In this document: positions 61,679 to 64,000 of the stretch, one piece after another
How the letters are laid out: each line of letters opens with the position of its first letter
How positions within the stretch are numbered: the first letter of the stretch is position 1
Source: Uranotaenia lowii
Lineage: Eukaryota > Arthropoda > Insecta > Diptera > Culicidae
Assembly: GCF_029784155.1 (NCBI RefSeq)
Contig: NC_073691.1
Location: 91,408,722-91,472,721 of the forward strand
DNA: 64,000 nt
Reading direction: 5' to 3'
Notes under the pieces: model-generated
Seen by the model: the letters and a program-made list of their open reading frames with translations, nothing else
Database searches by the model: none
Told to the model about the DNA's origin: nothing
Program-made: the position numbers and the translations under genes

Positions 61679-64000
61679 ATAAATTTGAATTTAAATCATT
61701 CAATTTGCTTCTATAAGAGAATGTCAATGAGTAATAGAAAGTAAATAAAATAATATTGATTCTTAACTGTTAATCGTAATTTAAAACAATTGTTGTGGTC
61801 AAATTGTTTATTTCAAATTTTCATTCAGTGCATTCAGCTGTTTTTCAGTTGTGATCTTTTATGAATATATTAACGTGAATGAATCAGCTAACTGAACATC
61901 GTTGAAAGCTGTAAACCTGCAGTTAAGCTGCAGTTGACAAATGACAGTAATATTCCAACGGATGGTAAAAAAGCGCCCGAATTAATGGATTTTCGCGATA
62001 GAAAAATTCATTCCATGTGTGTGGTCACTTTTAAAGCAATCGTTTTTATTTTCTCTTTTTTTCACTTTCGTATTGACCACATCCATGCGTTTTTTTATCG
62101 GACTGTGCAAAAATTATTTCCAATCATCGTGATGCTCTTCTGATATCCTACAAATTCAGCAAACATACAGGCTTTTTTTGTAGCATGATTTTTTTCTCTT
62201 TCAGGGGCGCTGCATTTTATCCCCGGTATTAAAACGAAAACTGATTTATGTTGATTTAATTATCTCACATTACTGACGGGGATGAGGCAATTTGGTTTAT
62301 CATTAGCCTACAGTGTTTTTATTTTGTAAATTTACGTTTCCATTCGGAACTGCTAACTTTGAATCCCGAAAAAAATAGAATCTTTAATCATTATTTGCTA
62401 ACGGTTTCATTAAATTATCAATTTTATATAGTTAAAAAATTCCATTAAGGTATATTTCTTACTTTGATATGCTTCTAATTACACTGATTGGCGCCTAAGG
62501 CGAATCTAAGGTGAATAATATTGTCTAGTTTTCATTGAATATCTCTTACTGTAGTTCTCTAGTATACATTCAGGCGCTTTCTCGCAGTACCAAAAAAATC
62601 GCTCTACATATACCTTGAGTAATAATCTTGTTAGGTAAATTTTATATACCTACCTACCTACTTTCTTTAACAGTTTAGGCTATTTTGATTGATTCACAAT
62701 AGAAAAACACAACTTTAATTTCACAATGATACAAATTTTCAAATGTCTCAAGGCTACAAAAAATCTAATTTTGTCGATTAAAGACGCATTATCAAGTTAA
62801 TTAGACCTCCAATCAGAAATAAACGGCATTGGTATTTAGGATGATTCCCTGAAGCAGCATTTTTCTATCAATGCTTTCGAATGCTGCTTTCAATTTGATC
62901 ATTGACCGCAGCAGCTAAAAAAATAAAAATAAATTCATTTATCTTGTAGCGATCCTTTTCACTGATTCGGCAGTGAAGAAAGAAATTTATTGCGGGGGGC
63001 ATTCTGAAGCTTCAACAAAGTGGCAATTGAACTGACGTTGGCGAAAAAGCTCCAACAAAAAAAAAATGGAGGCGAAAAAGAACCGAACTGATTGGAGCAG
63101 CTCAGTGGCGAAGCCTTTGTTGGCAATTATCTAGGAAGGAACTAGCGTCATAAACTCATTTGACCAGTAGGCAAAAGGGGCTCCATAGACTTGTCGATCT
63201 TTTAGCAACCGAGGGCTTTTCTTGGAACACACATCAAAGAAACATGAACCTATTTTTGTCAAACGGATTTAGCGTGGGTGAGGTTCTTGTCTGCTTCCGG
63301 CGATCCGGGTAAACACCCGGGATTGGGTAAGTGTGAAAATGAACCCGACCGAATTTTGCGGGCAGTGCAAATCTACACAAAAAAGATCTTTATAGACAAT
63401 AAACCAGATGGAACAAAAAAAATAGGGAGGGATGCTGCCAGATAAAAAATTAGTTCCCGTACATTGACTTTTATTGTTTGGTCGGGTCGAATCGGGTTGG
63501 TGCGATAATGACTCCTCCCTAGCTTCCATTTTGCTGATATTCCCAAATCTAGGGTAATCCAGCTAATTAATTCCAAATAAATAATCATACTTGCAAAATC
63601 AAATTAACGAAATATTCTTCTGAATTTGAATGGAAAATCTATGTTTTTGTTGAAAATAATGTTTAATATATTACCAGAACTGGAAATATTTATTTTGTAT
63701 GAAGGTTGCCTGGCAAGAAGATCAAAGGCACAGATAAGGATTCCTCCCGGATTTTCGGTCTCGGTCTGCGTGCTGTTGCTCGTTTTAAGGGATCCGATCC
63801 GAACGTTGGCAGCAGCAAGGATTTTCCAGCTGACGGGAACTCATCATCAGGCTCACGTCAATGGTAGAGTTTCGTGTCTATCAGGACACTAATGAAAATG
63901 TAGATAATGTTTGAGGGTTTTAATTCCTCTAATGTTTTACAAGATTAAACTTAGTTGATTATAGTACGGTACGACATAAAAAAAATCTATCATAAAACAG
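61679..64000. other. Anonymous DNA, no gene recognised
   Basis: Open frames reach at most 88 codons and none is recognisable. No receptor exon, RNA gene or repeat terminus was found. Confidence 0.45.

Noticed and set aside
59550..61727. 725-codon open frame on the minus strand
   Set aside because: It is produced by the 13-bp satellite, which lacks stops in all minus-strand frames. The unique ends are short and there is no promoter or splice context.

Overview
The window is eukaryotic, AT-rich, intron-like DNA, most likely from a mosquito or another dipteran with a large genome. Three observations support this. There is one clean internal exon of an insect nicotinic acetylcholine receptor alpha subunit with canonical splice sites. 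There is a decayed IS630/Tc1/mariner element with a DD37E catalytic spacing, the ITmD37E group described from mosquitoes. Almost everything else is non-autonomous transposable-element DNA with insect-type ends (Helitrons, hAT-like elements, TA-target MITEs, tRNA-type SINEs). I see no bacterial genes, operons or CRISPR arrays. Few of the many short open frames can be supported as genes.

Layout. 0-9 kb: fragments and full copies of three MITE families, called here A (termini CCGTCAA..), B (CCGTAA..) and C (GGGGAGAGTGGGG..), all bounded by TA. 9-14.4 kb: mostly anonymous DNA, an inverted copy of C broken by a SINE, and a foldback MITE. 14.80-15.13 kb: the receptor exon on the plus strand, the only confidently functional sequence. 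16.4-24.2 kb: a nest of DNA transposons. It holds a hAT-like element with a perfect 8-bp target duplication (17.4-19.3 kb). It also holds element W1 (19.9-24.2 kb), which was hit by a hAT-like element (Z), by a small hAT-like MITE and by a TA MITE (D). Z was in turn hit by a second, inverted W copy. 24.2-25.5 kb: the ITmD37E element with a broken transposase. 25.7-28.3 kb: a long-terminal-inverted-repeat element with a fragment of a MULE-like transposase. 28.3-35 kb: unassigned, with a probable reverse transcriptase scrap and a second SINE copy. 35.4-39.1 kb: a 36-bp-TIR element beside a poly-T tract, two foldback hairpins, and a Helitron fragment carrying a family A insertion.

39.3-43.3 kb: a full family B copy, then a stretch with five exact GTGACGTCAC palindromes and one near-copy. 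43.6-58.1 kb: five Helitrons joined head to tail with exact CTAG/TC-type junctions. One of them contains a sixth, nearly identical copy inserted in the opposite orientation. 58.2-58.6 kb: a tRNA-headed SINE with target duplications. 59.7-61.7 kb: a very regular 13-bp satellite. 61.7-64 kb: nothing recognised.

On this reading the window is part of a receptor gene with introns larger than the window on at least the 3' side, filled by successive transposon waves. Several insertions can be ordered and checked inside the window because uninterrupted paralogous sites are also present. None of the elements encodes an intact transposase or Rep/helicase, so all appear non-autonomous or dead.
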